DNA of 64,000 nt, from NCBI GenBank assembly GCA_028687335.1, contig JAQUAI010000001.1, positions 124,001 to 188,000 of the forward strand, in the 5' to 3' direction. Shown here piece by piece: positions 21,495 through 30,363 of the stretch. This DNA comes from Gallionella sp. (GTDB lineage: Bacteria > Pseudomonadota > Gammaproteobacteria > Burkholderiales > Gallionellaceae). A program made the position numbers and the translations under genes. The notes beneath the pieces were generated by a model. That model ran no database searches and was not told where the DNA came from. It was given only the letters and a program-made list of their open reading frames with translations. How positions within the stretch are numbered: the first letter of the stretch is position 1; every line of letters begins with the position of its first letter.

Positions 21495-22955
21495 ATGGGT
21501 TCGGATTTGATGACAAACTTGATGCCAGTGAGCGCGGAAATTTTTCTGCTGGTCATGGTCTGTGCGATTCTGGTTGCCGACCAGTTAATCAAGCAAAGCG
21601 GTCGTTTATTTACATATATGCTGGTGCAACTGACACTGCTGGGCTGCTCGCTCATCACGGTCGGTACGCATGAGCCGGGTGTGGCTTACGTATTCAACGG
21701 CATGGTGGTGGATGATTTGATGTCCGACATACTCAAGCTGCTGACATACCTTAGCGTATCGATGATGCTGGTGTACACCCGCCAGTATTTGACCGACCGA
21801 GGCCTGTTCACTGGCGAGTTTATGGCGCTGACGCTGTTTGCCACCATGGGCATGATGGTGATGATTTCCGCGAACCATTTCCTCACGCTGTACCTAGGTT
21901 TGGAATTACTGTCGCTGGCGCTCTACGCAATCGTCGCTTTGCAGCGCGATTCCGCCGTGGCGACCGAAGCTGCGATGAAATATTTCATTCTTGGCGCGCT
22001 TGCTTCCGGCCTGTTGTTGTACGGCATGTCTATGCTCTACGGCGCGACTGGCTCGCTACACTTGCAAGCGGTGTCGCAAGCGATTGCTTCCGGTGCAGCC
22101 GATCAGAATCTGCTCGTATTCGGGCTGGTGTTCGTAGTTGCGGGATTGGCGTTTAAGCTGGGCGCGGTTCCGTTCCATATGTGGGTGCCCGACGTTTATC
22201 ACGGTGCGCCAACCGCAATGACCATGCTTATTGGCTCCGCTCCTAAGCTGGCTGCATTTGCATTTGTTTCGCGCATCTTGGTTGAGGGCTTGCAGCCGCT
22301 GATGCAGCATTGGTCGGGTATGCTGATTATTCTGGCCATTGGTTCGATGGCGCTGGGTAACATCACCGCGATTGCGCAAACTAACATCAAACGTATGTTT
22401 GCCTATTCAACTATCGCACACATGGGCTTCCTGTTGCTCGGCTTCATCAGCGGCAGCATCGAGGGCTACGGCTCGTCCATGTTCTATGCCGTGGTTTACG
22501 TGCTGATGTCGCTGGGTGCGTTCGGCATGATTATGCTGCTGTCACGCGAGGGCTTCGAGTCCGATAAACTAGACGACTTCAAGGGACTCAATCAACGCAG
22601 TCCGTGGCTTGCTTTCATGATGCTGCTCCTGATGTTCTCAATGGCGGGCGTGCCACCGACAGTGGGTTTCTACGCCAAGTTCATGGTGCTGAATGCAGTA
22701 GTGCAAGCCGGATATATCTGGCTTGCGGTCGCAGCGGTTATGTTCTCTCTGATTGGTGCGTTCTACTACTTGCGCATCGTCAAGCTAATGTACTTCGATG
22801 CGCCCGAAACGCATGCACCGATTGTCGTGGGTTCGGATACCTCTTTGCTGATGACCGTCAATGGTTTGGGCGTATTGGCACTCGGCTTATTGCCCGGCAC
22901 ATTGATGTCGGTTTGCTCGGTCGCGGTGCAGCAATCGCTGCTGATTGGACACTGA
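21495..22955 (+). CDS. nuoN: NADH-quinone oxidoreductase subunit N
   Basis: NuoN is the third antiporter-like pump subunit and closes the operon. [38 protein letters not shown] (near residues 219-238) and the [18 protein letters not shown] block identify it. Length is 486 residues. A strong terminator follows at 22981. All fourteen subunits are present with short spacings or overlaps, so one long transcript is expected. Confidence 0.95.
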   Translation: MGSDLMTNLMPVSAEIFLLVMVCAILVADQLIKQSGRLFTYMLVQLTLLGCSLITVGTHEPGVAYVFNGMVVDDLMSDILKLLTYLSVSMMLVYTRQYLTDRGLFTGEFMALTLFATMGMMVMISANHFLTLYLGLELLSLALYAIVALQRDSAVATEAAMKYFILGALASGLLLYGMSMLYGATGSLHLQAVSQAIASGAADQNLLVFGLVFVVAGLAFKLGAVPFHMWVPDVYHGAPTAMTMLIGSAPKLAAFAFVSRILVEGLQPLMQHWSGMLIILAIGSMALGNITAIAQTNIKRMFAYSTIAHMGFLLLGFISGSIEGYGSSMFYAVVYVLMSLGAFGMIMLLSREGFESDKLDDFKGLNQRSPWLAFMMLLLMFSMAGVPPTVGFYAKFMVLNAVVQAGYIWLAVAAVMFSLIGAFYYLRIVKLMYFDAPETHAPIVVGSDTSLLMTVNGLGVLALGLLPGTLMSVCSVAVQQSLLIGH

Positions 22956-22975
22956 TTACCTTGTAGTCGAAAGCC

Positions 22976-23008
22976 AAAAAACTCCCGCCATTGAGCGGGA
23001 GTTTTTTA
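22976..23008 (+). terminator. rho-independent terminator of the nuo operon
   Basis: The perfect 8-bp stem ACTCCCGC / GCGGGAGT (22981-22988 and 22995-23002) has a CATTGA loop, is preceded by an A run and followed by TTTTTTATTT. Confidence 0.93.
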
Positions 23009-23064
23009 TTTGAGGCCGCATTTTTCATGGCAAAATGCTGCGGTAATTTTTAGGGAGCGCGGGC

Positions 23065-23481
23065 ATGGATGCACATTGGTTATGGTGGCTGTGTGCGGTG
23101 ATTTTGGTCATCGCCGAGATGTTTAGCGGAACCTTGTATTTATTGGCAGTTTCATCCGGTTTGGCCGTGGCTGGCATCGTCGCGCTCGCGGGCGGATCGT
23201 GGGCGGCGCAGGCGAGCGTGGCAGCACTTCTGTGTACCGCCAGTGTCAGCATTTTGTATCGCTGGCGCAGAAACGTACCGGCGCAGATCGACAACAGCAA
23301 TCTATCTGCCGACATCGGGCAAGAAGTGCATATCGTAAACTGGCAGGACGAGCGGCGCGCGCGTGTCAGTTATCGTGGCGCGGAGTGGGATGCAGAGCTA
23401 GTTCCACATGTACTGAGCGACCATGAGCGGAATAGCTGGCGTATCAAAGAAGTCGTCGGCAGTCACTTGATCATCGAATAA
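23065..23481 (+). CDS. NfeD-like membrane protein
   Basis: The 138-residue protein has two to three hydrophobic segments at residues about 5-25, 28-50 and 52-70, then a small soluble beta-barrel (OB-like) domain of the NfeD family (GQEVHIVNWQDERRARVSYRG). NfeD proteins pair with SPFH proteins, and indeed an SPFH gene follows after 15 bases. The pair is thought to organise membrane microdomains or help membrane protein quality control; the precise role is not known. RBS GGGAG at 23052-23056. Confidence 0.8.
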   Translation: MDAHWLWWLCAVILVIAEMFSGTLYLLAVSSGLAVAGIVALAGGSWAAQASVAALLCTASVSILYRWRRNVPAQIDNSNLSADIGQEVHIVNWQDERRARVSYRGAEWDAELVPHVLSDHERNSWRIKEVVGSHLIIE

Positions 23482-23496
23482 TCTGGAGAATATCGC

Positions 23497-24402
23497 ATGG
23501 ATACTTTTGTCATCGTCTTGGGCGCATTCGCCGCCTTCCTTGCCTTTCAATCTATCAAAATCGTGCCGCAGCAATCGGCTTGGGTGGTCGAGCGTCTCGG
23601 CAAATACTACGCCACGTTAGAGCCTGGGCTAAATATCGTCATTCCGTTTATCGACCGAGTTGCCTACCGTCACCGCCTGACCGAATTTCCTATCGACATT
23701 GCACCCCAAGTTTGTATCACTCGCGACAACACCCAAGTGCAAGTGGATGGCGTGCTGTACTACCAAGTGACCGATGCGGCTCGGGCCAGTTACGGCACCT
23801 CTAATTATCTAGCGGCAATTTCGATGCTGGCACAAACCTCGCTGCGTTCGGAGTGCGGTAAACGCGATCTGGATAAGCTGCTGGAAGACCGTGATGCGAT
23901 CAATCGCGCGGTAGTGTTTGCACTGGACGAAGCCGGTTTGAACTGGGGGGTGAAAGTGTTGCGTTACGAAATTAAGGATATTACGCCGCCGCAACAAGTG
24001 TTGGCCGCGATGCAGAAACAAATTACCGCCGAGCGCGAAAAGCGTGCGCTGATTGCGCAATCGGAAGGCAAGCGGCAAGAAGAGATCAATCTGGCTGACG
24101 GCGCCAGACAAGCTGCGATTGCCGAATCGGAAGGCGCAAAGCAAGCCGCCATCAACAATGCGCAAGGTGAGGCGGAGGCTCTATTGCTAGTTGCCAATGC
24201 CACCGCAGCATCGATCAAGGTTGTTGCCGATGCAATCCAGAGCGAGGGCGGGCTGACAGCCATTAATCTCAAAGTGGCAGAAAAATATGTCGATGCTTTT
24301 GGCAACATAGCCAAACAGGGCAACACCATGTTGCTGCCCGGTAATGCGGCAGATATTGGAAGCATGGTGGCGACAGCGATGCAGATCATTAAAAAGAATT
24401 AA
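23497..24402 (+). CDS. SPFH/stomatin-like membrane protein (QmcA/slipin type)
   Basis: The 301-residue protein has one N-terminal membrane segment (residues about 3-20), followed by an SPFH domain (VPQQSAWVVERLGKYYATLE, residues 27-46). A long Ala/Glu/Lys-rich helix follows (residues about 175-240) with repeated EREKRALIAQSEGKRQEEI-type heptads that drive oligomer formation. It resembles E. coli QmcA, an inner-membrane protein implicated in membrane protein turnover with FtsH. The NfeD-like partner lies directly upstream in the same operon. Confidence 0.88.
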   Translation: MDTFVIVLGAFAAFLAFQSIKIVPQQSAWVVERLGKYYATLEPGLNIVIPFIDRVAYRHRLTEFPIDIAPQVCITRDNTQVQVDGVLYYQVTDAARASYGTSNYLAAISMLAQTSLRSECGKRDLDKLLEDRDAINRAVVFALDEAGLNWGVKVLRYEIKDITPPQQVLAAMQKQITAEREKRALIAQSEGKRQEEINLADGARQAAIAESEGAKQAAINNAQGEAEALLLVANATAASIKVVADAIQSEGGLTAINLKVAEKYVDAFGNIAKQGNTMLLPGNAADIGSMVATAMQIIKKN

Positions 24403-24430
24403 TACATAACACCGGTACACGCACACCCCG

Positions 24431-26374
24431 ATGAACAACAGCTCCGAAGCGCTAATTGAACAGCTGACTATTCCAAACTTCGTCAATTTGCGGGCAGACG
24501 GGGTATTTGTTCAGCCTGCATTGCTGCAAACCAATGGCGATTTTGAGCTATTTGTTCACCGCCTATTTTCCAGCGAGGGGCGTTTTGCCGGCTTGGACTA
24601 TGCTGCTTTATTGTTTCTGTTATACGACTACGATGGTTTGCAGCAAGCGCGTAATAAAGGTTCGGAAATTAAACTTGCCACGCAAATTGTCCGTTTTCTC
24701 CCTCAGCGACAGACACTGTACCGTGCGGTCAAAGTATTGGAAGGCGGCAAACGCGCGGAGTACGTGTTTGAGCCGGTGAGCATCCAAGTAAGCTATGAAG
24801 TGCCGGTGTATGGCGAGCCGGATGACGATGGCATGGCGCAAATAGTTGGATATGAAAGTAAAACGCGCGAGCAGCCTGCCAAACTTGATTTCGACGAATT
24901 TGTAGCCGACATGTGGCGCAAGGGAGTGAAGTTCGGCATAGACGAAACCGCTGTGCGCGAGAGCATTGCATCCGGTCAGGCGACACGCATGACATTCGCG
25001 CAGCATCGCGAACCAACAGAAGGGCGCGATGCCTCGATACTCGAAGCCTGTCCTGATTTACACCGCGACAATTCACCTAAAGTGCTGGCCAATGGGCAGG
25101 TCGATTTACGCGTCTTCAAAAATCGTTTTCCACAAATGACCAAAGGCACGCGCCTGCTCAAAAAAATTCCACGAGAGTTGGGCAAGCAGGGGCGCAAAGT
25201 GACGGGCGAGGCAATCGAGCCCAAGCTGCCGAAAGACATTGATCTAAGCGCATTGTCGGCTCAGGGGACGAAGGTTGAGCAGCTTCAAGGCAGCGAATAC
25301 ATTGTTGCCACGCTGGATGGCTTTCTGACACTGGATACCAAATCGAACCAAGTCAGCGTAACTGAAAAAATCGAAAACAAAGCCGGAGTTAGCGTCAAAA
25401 CCACCGGTGATTTGGCGCTTGGTGTGGATGAATTTATCGAGCATGGCGAAGTGCAGGAAGGGCGTGTGGTGAAAGGCATACACATGACCTTCCTATCTGA
25501 TGTTTTTGGTAAGTTAAGTTCGATCAACGGCAATATCCGTATCGATGGATGTCTGTCGGGTGGCGAGGCGGAAACGCTGGGGGGAAGCGTGACACTCAAG
25601 GGGCACGTTTCGCGTTCGCTGGTGCGCGCCAGTGACGGCGAGGTTACCGCTAAGCATTGCGAAAGCAGCACGCTTATCGGCAAAGTGGTGCGTGTCGAAC
25701 ACGCAATCAATTGCGAAATCGTCGCGGAAGAGGTGTATGCCGATCTTATCGAAGGCTGTGTTATCGCCGCGAATAAAATTGAAATCGGGGTTGCCGATGA
25801 GCGTCGGGGTAATGAGACGTTGGTGACCATAATGATTCCCGATCTTGCCTCGTTTGATCTCTACATAGCCAAAATGAAAAAGACGATTGCCGATACGCAA
25901 GCGGCAAAAAATACCAAACTGAGCCAAATCGAACAGGTGAAATCCAATCAGGAGTTCGCAAAATATCTGGCATTGGCTGAACAAGTGAAAAGTGGTGCGC
26001 TGAAGCTGACAGATGAACAACTGCCGGGGTGGAGAAAATTATTGGCCAAGCATGAAAACTTGGCCGCATTGCTGGTGCGACTTGAAGCGGAAATTGAAGC
26101 CCTTGCGATTACCGACAGGCAATGCGAGGAAGAACTGTCCTACACCGAGCGCGAGTGTGACGTGTTGATTCAGCGTGCCGTCTGTAATATCAATAAAGTT
26201 GCTGGGCAAACAAGCGGACAAACCATGAAGGCCGAGCCGGGAGTGAAAGCACTGAGTGCGATGAGTGGCAGTGACATTCGTGCTTTCCTGCAAAAAAGTG
26301 ATTCGCGCAAAGAGCGCATATTTTCCGGCGACTCTGGGCGTATCAACTGGAAACTCAAAGGCAATAATGCGTGA
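24431..26374 (+). CDS. FapA family protein (DUF342)
   Basis: The 647-residue soluble protein matches the DUF342/FapA family. The N-terminal half (to about residue 230) is mixed alpha/beta. A central beta-helix-like repeat region (residues about 250-460) has Gly/Val-rich turns such as TTGDLALGVDEFIEHGEV and GGSVTLKGHVSRSLV. A coiled coil follows at residues about 480-590. Family members are linked to flagellar assembly or polymer/envelope functions in some bacteria, but no flagellar gene lies nearby, so the role here is unknown. Its stop overlaps the Nudix gene start by 8 bases. Confidence 0.72.
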   Translation: MNNSSEALIEQLTIPNFVNLRADGVFVQPALLQTNGDFELFVHRLFSSEGRFAGLDYAALLFLLYDYDGLQQARNKGSEIKLATQIVRFLPQRQTLYRAVKVLEGGKRAEYVFEPVSIQVSYEVPVYGEPDDDGMAQIVGYESKTREQPAKLDFDEFVADMWRKGVKFGIDETAVRESIASGQATRMTFAQHREPTEGRDASILEACPDLHRDNSPKVLANGQVDLRVFKNRFPQMTKGTRLLKKIPRELGKQGRKVTGEAIEPKLPKDIDLSALSAQGTKVEQLQGSEYIVATLDGFLTLDTKSNQVSVTEKIENKAGVSVKTTGDLALGVDEFIEHGEVQEGRVVKGIHMTFLSDVFGKLSSINGNIRIDGCLSGGEAETLGGSVTLKGHVSRSLVRASDGEVTAKHCESSTLIGKVVRVEHAINCEIVAEEVYADLIEGCVIAANKIEIGVADERRGNETLVTIMIPDLASFDLYIAKMKKTIADTQAAKNTKLSQIEQVKSNQEFAKYLALAEQVKSGALKLTDEQLPGWRKLLAKHENLAALLVRLEAEIEALAITDRQCEEELSYTERECDVLIQRAVCNINKVAGQTSGQTMKAEPGVKALSAMSGSDIRAFLQKSDSRKERIFSGDSGRINWKLKGNNA

Positions 26375-26927
26375 CGAAAAAAGTATGAATCTGGAAGAAG
26401 TTTGTATCTCGACTACGTCGGTTTACGAAGGCAACTTTATTCAAGTACGCAAAGACACGGTGCGCCTGCCCGACGGCGCGGAGAGCACACGCGAATACCT
26501 GACCCATCCTGGGGCAGTCGCCATCCTCGCTTTGCTGGATAACGGCAAACTAGTTATGGAGCGGCAATATCGCTATCCGCCCCAGCGCGAATTCATCGAG
26601 CTCCCAGCAGGCAAGATCGATCCGGGTGAAGCGATTTTGCGTACTGCCCAACGCGAGCTGCTGGAAGAAACCGGTTATGAAGCAAGCGAGTGGATACACC
26701 TCACCACGGCTTGGCCTTGCATCGGTTATGCCGATGAACGTATGGAATACTTTCTGGCACGTGGACTCACATTTCGTGGTCGCCAGCTCGATGAGGGCGA
26801 GTTCTTGGAAGTATTCGAACTATCGCTCGATGAAGCAATCGAGTGGATAAGGCAGGGCAAAATCAACGAAAGCAAGACCATCGTCGGCCTGTTCTGGCTG
26901 GAGAAATATCTCAAAAACTGGGTGTAA
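26367..26927 (+). CDS. Nudix hydrolase, ADP-ribose pyrophosphatase type
   Basis: The complete Nudix box G-x5-E-x7-REUxEE-x-G is visible as GKIDPGEAILRTAQ then RELLEETG (residues about 89-110). The upstream blocks EYLTHPGAVAILALLDNG and MERQYRYPPQREFIELPAGK are those of ADP-ribose pyrophosphatases (NudF/ADPRase), which hydrolyse ADP-ribose to AMP and ribose 5-phosphate. At 186 residues it is complete. ATG 26367 has AAAGG at 26357-26361 and overlaps the upstream gene. ATG 26385 is an alternative start. Confidence 0.85.
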   Translation: MRDEKSMNLEEVCISTTSVYEGNFIQVRKDTVRLPDGAESTREYLTHPGAVAILALLDNGKLVMERQYRYPPQREFIELPAGKIDPGEAILRTAQRELLEETGYEASEWIHLTTAWPCIGYADERMEYFLARGLTFRGRQLDEGEFLEVFELSLDEAIEWIRQGKINESKTIVGLFWLEKYLKNWV

Positions 26928-26933
26928 CTTATC

Positions 26934-26948
26934 GCACTATTATGGTGC
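26934..26948 (+). promoter_or_regulatory. NtrC-like enhancer site upstream of amtB
   Basis: GCACT-ATTAT-GGTGC matches the NtrC consensus GCAC(C/T)-N5-GGTGC and sits in a longer palindrome (26933-26949). It lies about 107 bases upstream of the sigma-54 element, a normal enhancer distance. The half-site TTATGGTGC recurs at 26953-26961 and an inverted GCACCAATAGTG at 26976-26987, so more than one dimer may bind. Confidence 0.65.
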
Positions 26949-27054
26949 GACGTTATGGTGCAATCTAAAATTTATGCACCAATAGTGAAATACTTGCTTT
27001 GTGCTAATTGATGTTGGCTTAAATCAACCATTTAATATCAGTTAGTTATAAAAG

Positions 27055-27070
27055 TGGAATGCATCTTGCA
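27055..27070 (+). promoter_or_regulatory. sigma-54 promoter of amtB
   Basis: TGGAATGCATCTTGCA matches the sigma-54 consensus TGGCACG-N4-TTGCA with the invariant GG and GC exactly 10 bases apart. The expected start of transcription is near 27081, 23 bases before the amtB start codon. With the NtrC-like site upstream this indicates induction under nitrogen limitation. Confidence 0.75.
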
Positions 27071-27103
27071 TATGTCCCGCGATTCGCACCAAAGGAGATA
27101 GCT

Positions 27104-28306
27104 ATGGAAGAGTTGAAAGTCAGTACCGATGTTTTATTCGTATTGCTGGGCGCCATCATGGTATTAGCAATGCATGCCGGATTCGCATTTCTCGAACTGG
27201 GGACCGTTCGCAAAAAAAACCAAGTCAACGCACTGGTCAAAATTCTCAGCGACCTGTCCATCTCCACCATCGCTTACTTCTTTATCGGCTATGGCATTGC
27301 CTATGGCACGCACTTCTTTGTTGGCGCGGAACAGCTGGCAGAAAAGAGCGGCTACGACCTCGTTAAGTTTTTCTTCTTAATGACCTTCGCGGCCGCGATT
27401 CCTGCCATCGTATCCGGCGGCATTGCCGAACGCGCCAAGTTCAACCCGCAACTCGCGGCCACCTTCATGCTGGTGGGCTTCGTTTATCCCTTCTTCGAAG
27501 GCATTGCTTGGAACGGACACTTTGGCATTCAGGCTTGGCTGCAAAACACCTTCGGCGCACCGTTCCATGACTTCGCTGGTTCCGTGGTCGTTCATGCAGT
27601 TGGTGGCTGGATCGGGCTGGCTGCCGTGCTGCTGTTGGGCGCGCGCCACGGACGCTACAACAAAGAGGGCCGTATCGCCGCCCATCCGCCGTCGAGCATC
27701 CCATTTTTGGCGCTGGGTGCCTGGATATTGACCGTGGGCTGGTTCGGCTTCAATGTCATGTCGGCACAAACCATTAGTGGCATTAGCGGATTGGTTGCAG
27801 TCAACTCGCTGATGGCCATGGTTGGCGGCACACTTACCGCGCTGTGGGCGGGCAAAAACGACCCTGGCTTCGTGCATAACGGCCCCTTGGCTGGACTGGT
27901 TGCCGTGTGCGCTGGCTCTGATGTCATGCACCCGATTGGCGCACTGCTGGTCGGCGGAATCGCAGGTGTTCTGTTCGTCTACATGTTCACGCTTACGCAA
28001 AATCGTTGGAAAATCGACGACGTGCTTGGTGTTTGGCCATTACACGGACTGTGCGGCGCATGGGGCGGACTCGCCGCCGGTATCTTTGGTCTGCAAGCCT
28101 TGGGCGGGCGCGGTGGCATCAGCTTCATGTCACAACTGATTGGCACTCTCATGGGCGTGGCCATAGCCTTGATTGGAGGATATCTGGTCTATGGCGCAAT
28201 CAAAAAAATGGTTGGCATCCGGCTCGATCAGGAAGAAGAATTCAACGGCGCAGACTTGAGCATTCACAAAATTACCGCGACACCGGAACGCGAGTCGGGC
28301 TGGTAA
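27104..28306 (+). CDS. amtB: ammonium transporter
   Basis: AmtB conducts ammonium/ammonia across the inner membrane as a trimer. The 400-residue protein has about 11 membrane helices. The twin pore histidines are seen in SVVVHAVGGW (near residue 164) and PLHGLCGAWGG (near residue 314). The N-terminal MHAGFAFLELGTVRKKN is typical. AAAGGAG at 27092-27098 fixes ATG 27104. The family usually has glnK beside it, but no PII gene is in this window. Control is by the sigma-54/NtrC elements upstream and a terminator downstream. Confidence 0.93.
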   Translation: MEELKVSTDVLFVLLGAIMVLAMHAGFAFLELGTVRKKNQVNALVKILSDLSISTIAYFFIGYGIAYGTHFFVGAEQLAEKSGYDLVKFFFLMTFAAAIPAIVSGGIAERAKFNPQLAATFMLVGFVYPFFEGIAWNGHFGIQAWLQNTFGAPFHDFAGSVVVHAVGGWIGLAAVLLLGARHGRYNKEGRIAAHPPSSIPFLALGAWILTVGWFGFNVMSAQTISGISGLVAVNSLMAMVGGTLTALWAGKNDPGFVHNGPLAGLVAVCAGSDVMHPIGALLVGGIAGVLFVYMFTLTQNRWKIDDVLGVWPLHGLCGAWGGLAAGIFGLQALGGRGGISFMSQLIGTLMGVAIALIGGYLVYGAIKKMVGIRLDQEEEFNGADLSIHKITATPERESGW

Positions 28307-28359
28307 AACTTGCTGGAATAAAAAAATAAAGCCGTCATCGGGTTACCGAATGACGGCGC

Positions 28360-28388
28360 AACGGGCGAATAAGTTTCGCCCGTTTTTA
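28360..28388 (+). terminator. rho-independent terminator of amtB
   Basis: The stem AACGGGCGAA / TTCGCCCGTT (28360-28369 and 28375-28384) is followed by a short T run. A second hairpin, GCCGTCAT / ATGACGGC (28331-28357), precedes it. The T run overlaps the stop codon of the relic GGDEF gene on the other strand. Confidence 0.85.
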
Positions 28389-28560
28389 TTTCGGCATAAA
28401 CAGTTGGTAGCGATTTTTGCCCGACTGTTTGGCCTGATACATCGCTTGGTTGGCGTGGCGCATTAACTGGTCGGCATCGGCATTGTCGTGCGTTTTTCTG
28501 CCAATAGAACGCGGTTAGGTACGTCGGTTAGTGCATCCCTATGGTGCATGTGTTGTATAT
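28386..28560 (-). pseudogene. relic of a GGDEF (diguanylate cyclase) gene
   Basis: Read on the minus strand, 28560 to about 28497 encodes the start of a GGDEF domain (DALTDVPNRVLLAEK, compare the usual DALTGLPNR). In a different frame, 28498 to 28389 encodes its very end (NADADQLMRHANQAMYQAKQ, then SGKNRYQLF and a stop). The central part, including the GGDEF motif itself, is deleted and the join shifts the frame. What remains cannot be an enzyme. The C-terminal piece is well conserved, so the loss looks fairly recent. It lies between amtB and the CHASE2 gene. Confidence 0.8.
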
Positions 28561-28616
28561 CTGACTGACAGGTATTTTGCGGTGATGCACAGAGGTAATC
28601 GGCTAAACTATCGGCT

Positions 28617-30314
28617 ATGAGTTTCCATCTACATCTTGTTAGCCGCATCCGCCGCATCATGGGCGGATTGTCCGATCTGCTTGCCAAATACTGGAAGCAG
28701 AATTTTTACCTCTATCTGGCTGCGTTGTTCACTGTGTTGGCGGTACTGGATAACGCCGTATTCCATGTCACGTCCGAGATGCGCCAAGCCGCATTTGACA
28801 CCATGGTGCGCTATCGCGTGGTCGTACCCAAGCCCGACCCCGATATTGTCATCGTCGATATTAACGAAGCCAGTCTGGCTGCTATGGCGCAGGACTATGG
28901 TCGCTGGCCGTGGCCACGCCAAGTGCTGGGCGAGTTTGTCGAACAGATCGAAAAGCAACAGCCGAAAGCGGTGATATTTGACGTATTGTTTAGCGATGCC
29001 GACATTTACAACGCCGATAGCGATGCTTATTTTGATGCTGCCATCGGCGGCACGAACAACACCTTCTTCCCCATGCTGCGGCTGGACTCATCCAGCGATT
29101 CGTTAAGCCAACTCAAACCGGGCATGATTCCCGGCGTACGTCCCCTGCCGGAAGTAACAGCGGATGAAAACGCAACGGTGGCGATGGTATTGCCGCATTT
29201 CCAATCCGCGCTGGACGGTGGGCGCTTGGGATTGCACAACATCACCCCAGATGCGGATGGCGTTGCGCGGCGCTATCAGGTGTACAGCGCGGATTACGGC
29301 TGGCGCATCCCATCGCTGCCTGACCGAGTGGCGAGCGAGCTGGGCTGGCCCGAGCAAAGCGCGCGCGAGGTTTTGCTGAACTGGCGCGGCCAGCCGTTCA
29401 CCTATCAATACGTTAGCTTCAGCGACGTATTTACCGACATGGGCAGCAAGGACAAAAAACGCCCAGCGGATGAATTCAAAAACAAAATTGTGCTGATCGG
29501 TTCAACTGCTCCCAGCCTGTTTGACATCAAAGCCACGCCGATGAACAAAGCCTTCCCCGGTGTTGAAATTCTGGCGACGGCAATCGACAACTTCAAACAC
29601 GACGACGCGCTGCGTTTCCCCGAGGGACGCATCTGGTATCTTGCACTCACGCTGCTCATCGTATGGCTTACCGCTTGGGCGTTTTATCGTGATGTTGGGC
29701 GCGACAAAACCGACAAACTGTTCGGACTGTCGCAGTTCATCCTGATCGGTATCACCTACGCCAGCATCAATTTCACCAACACCTACATCAACCTGACCGG
29801 GCCGGTCACGGTCGGCTTGGCCTTCTTCATGATCGCGCGCCTGTACGCCAGTGCCACCGGCAAAGCACTGGAGCAAAACATGGTGCGTGCCGCTGCCGCG
29901 CGTGACGGCGAATTGCGCGCCGCACTCATGCTCATTCGGCTAGATGATAGAGATAACGTGATGACCGACGCACTGATGAAAAAATTGCGTCACGGCCTAG
30001 AGCGTGCTGGCACGTTACCCAAGAGCGTTGACGTGCTCAACGGCGACCAGAAAGGCTTGTGGGACTTGTTCGAAAACACCATTGCCGTGTCATGGGTCGA
30101 AGAAGGCGGGCAGGGAGATGCGTTTGTCGCAGCGGTGGATGCCGATGCGCAAGTGCTGGCCGATACTTTGCAAACCTTGTTACAAAAGCATATTGCCCGT
30201 CCCGAGGGGGTTGCATTATGGTTCACGCATCACGGCTCGCTAAGCGGCGGTGACGGAGCACGAGAAGGCTGGCGGCGGATGTTTGGTGAAACCCTGCTAG
30301 CGTGGAAATACTAG
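28617..30314 (+). CDS. CHASE2 domain membrane protein without known output domain
   Basis: The 565-residue protein has an N-terminal membrane helix (residues about 31-48). A periplasmic CHASE2 sensor domain (about 50-330) shows FDTMVRYRVVVPKPDPDIVI, RWPWPRQVLGEFVEQ and KNKIVLIGSTAPSLFD. Three C-terminal membrane helices follow (about 340-415). Family members normally end in a cyclase, kinase or GGDEF domain. Here the last 130 residues (KALEQNMVRAAAARDGELR onward) match none that I recognise. The signal sensed is unknown. It may work with a separate partner, or the tail may be an undescribed output domain. Confidence 0.8.
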   Translation: MSFHLHLVSRIRRIMGGLSDLLAKYWKQNFYLYLAALFTVLAVLDNAVFHVTSEMRQAAFDTMVRYRVVVPKPDPDIVIVDINEASLAAMAQDYGRWPWPRQVLGEFVEQIEKQQPKAVIFDVLFSDADIYNADSDAYFDAAIGGTNNTFFPMLRLDSSSDSLSQLKPGMIPGVRPLPEVTADENATVAMVLPHFQSALDGGRLGLHNITPDADGVARRYQVYSADYGWRIPSLPDRVASELGWPEQSAREVLLNWRGQPFTYQYVSFSDVFTDMGSKDKKRPADEFKNKIVLIGSTAPSLFDIKATPMNKAFPGVEILATAIDNFKHDDALRFPEGRIWYLALTLLIVWLTAWAFYRDVGRDKTDKLFGLSQFILIGITYASINFTNTYINLTGPVTVGLAFFMIARLYASATGKALEQNMVRAAAARDGELRAALMLIRLDDRDNVMTDALMKKLRHGLERAGTLPKSVDVLNGDQKGLWDLFENTIAVSWVEEGGQGDAFVAAVDADAQVLADTLQTLLQKHIARPEGVALWFTHHGSLSGGDGAREGWRRMFGETLLAWKY

Positions 30315-30363
30315 TTTATTGAGCAATGCAAAGCTGGGTTCAATTAAGTTAAGGGTGGTTGAG

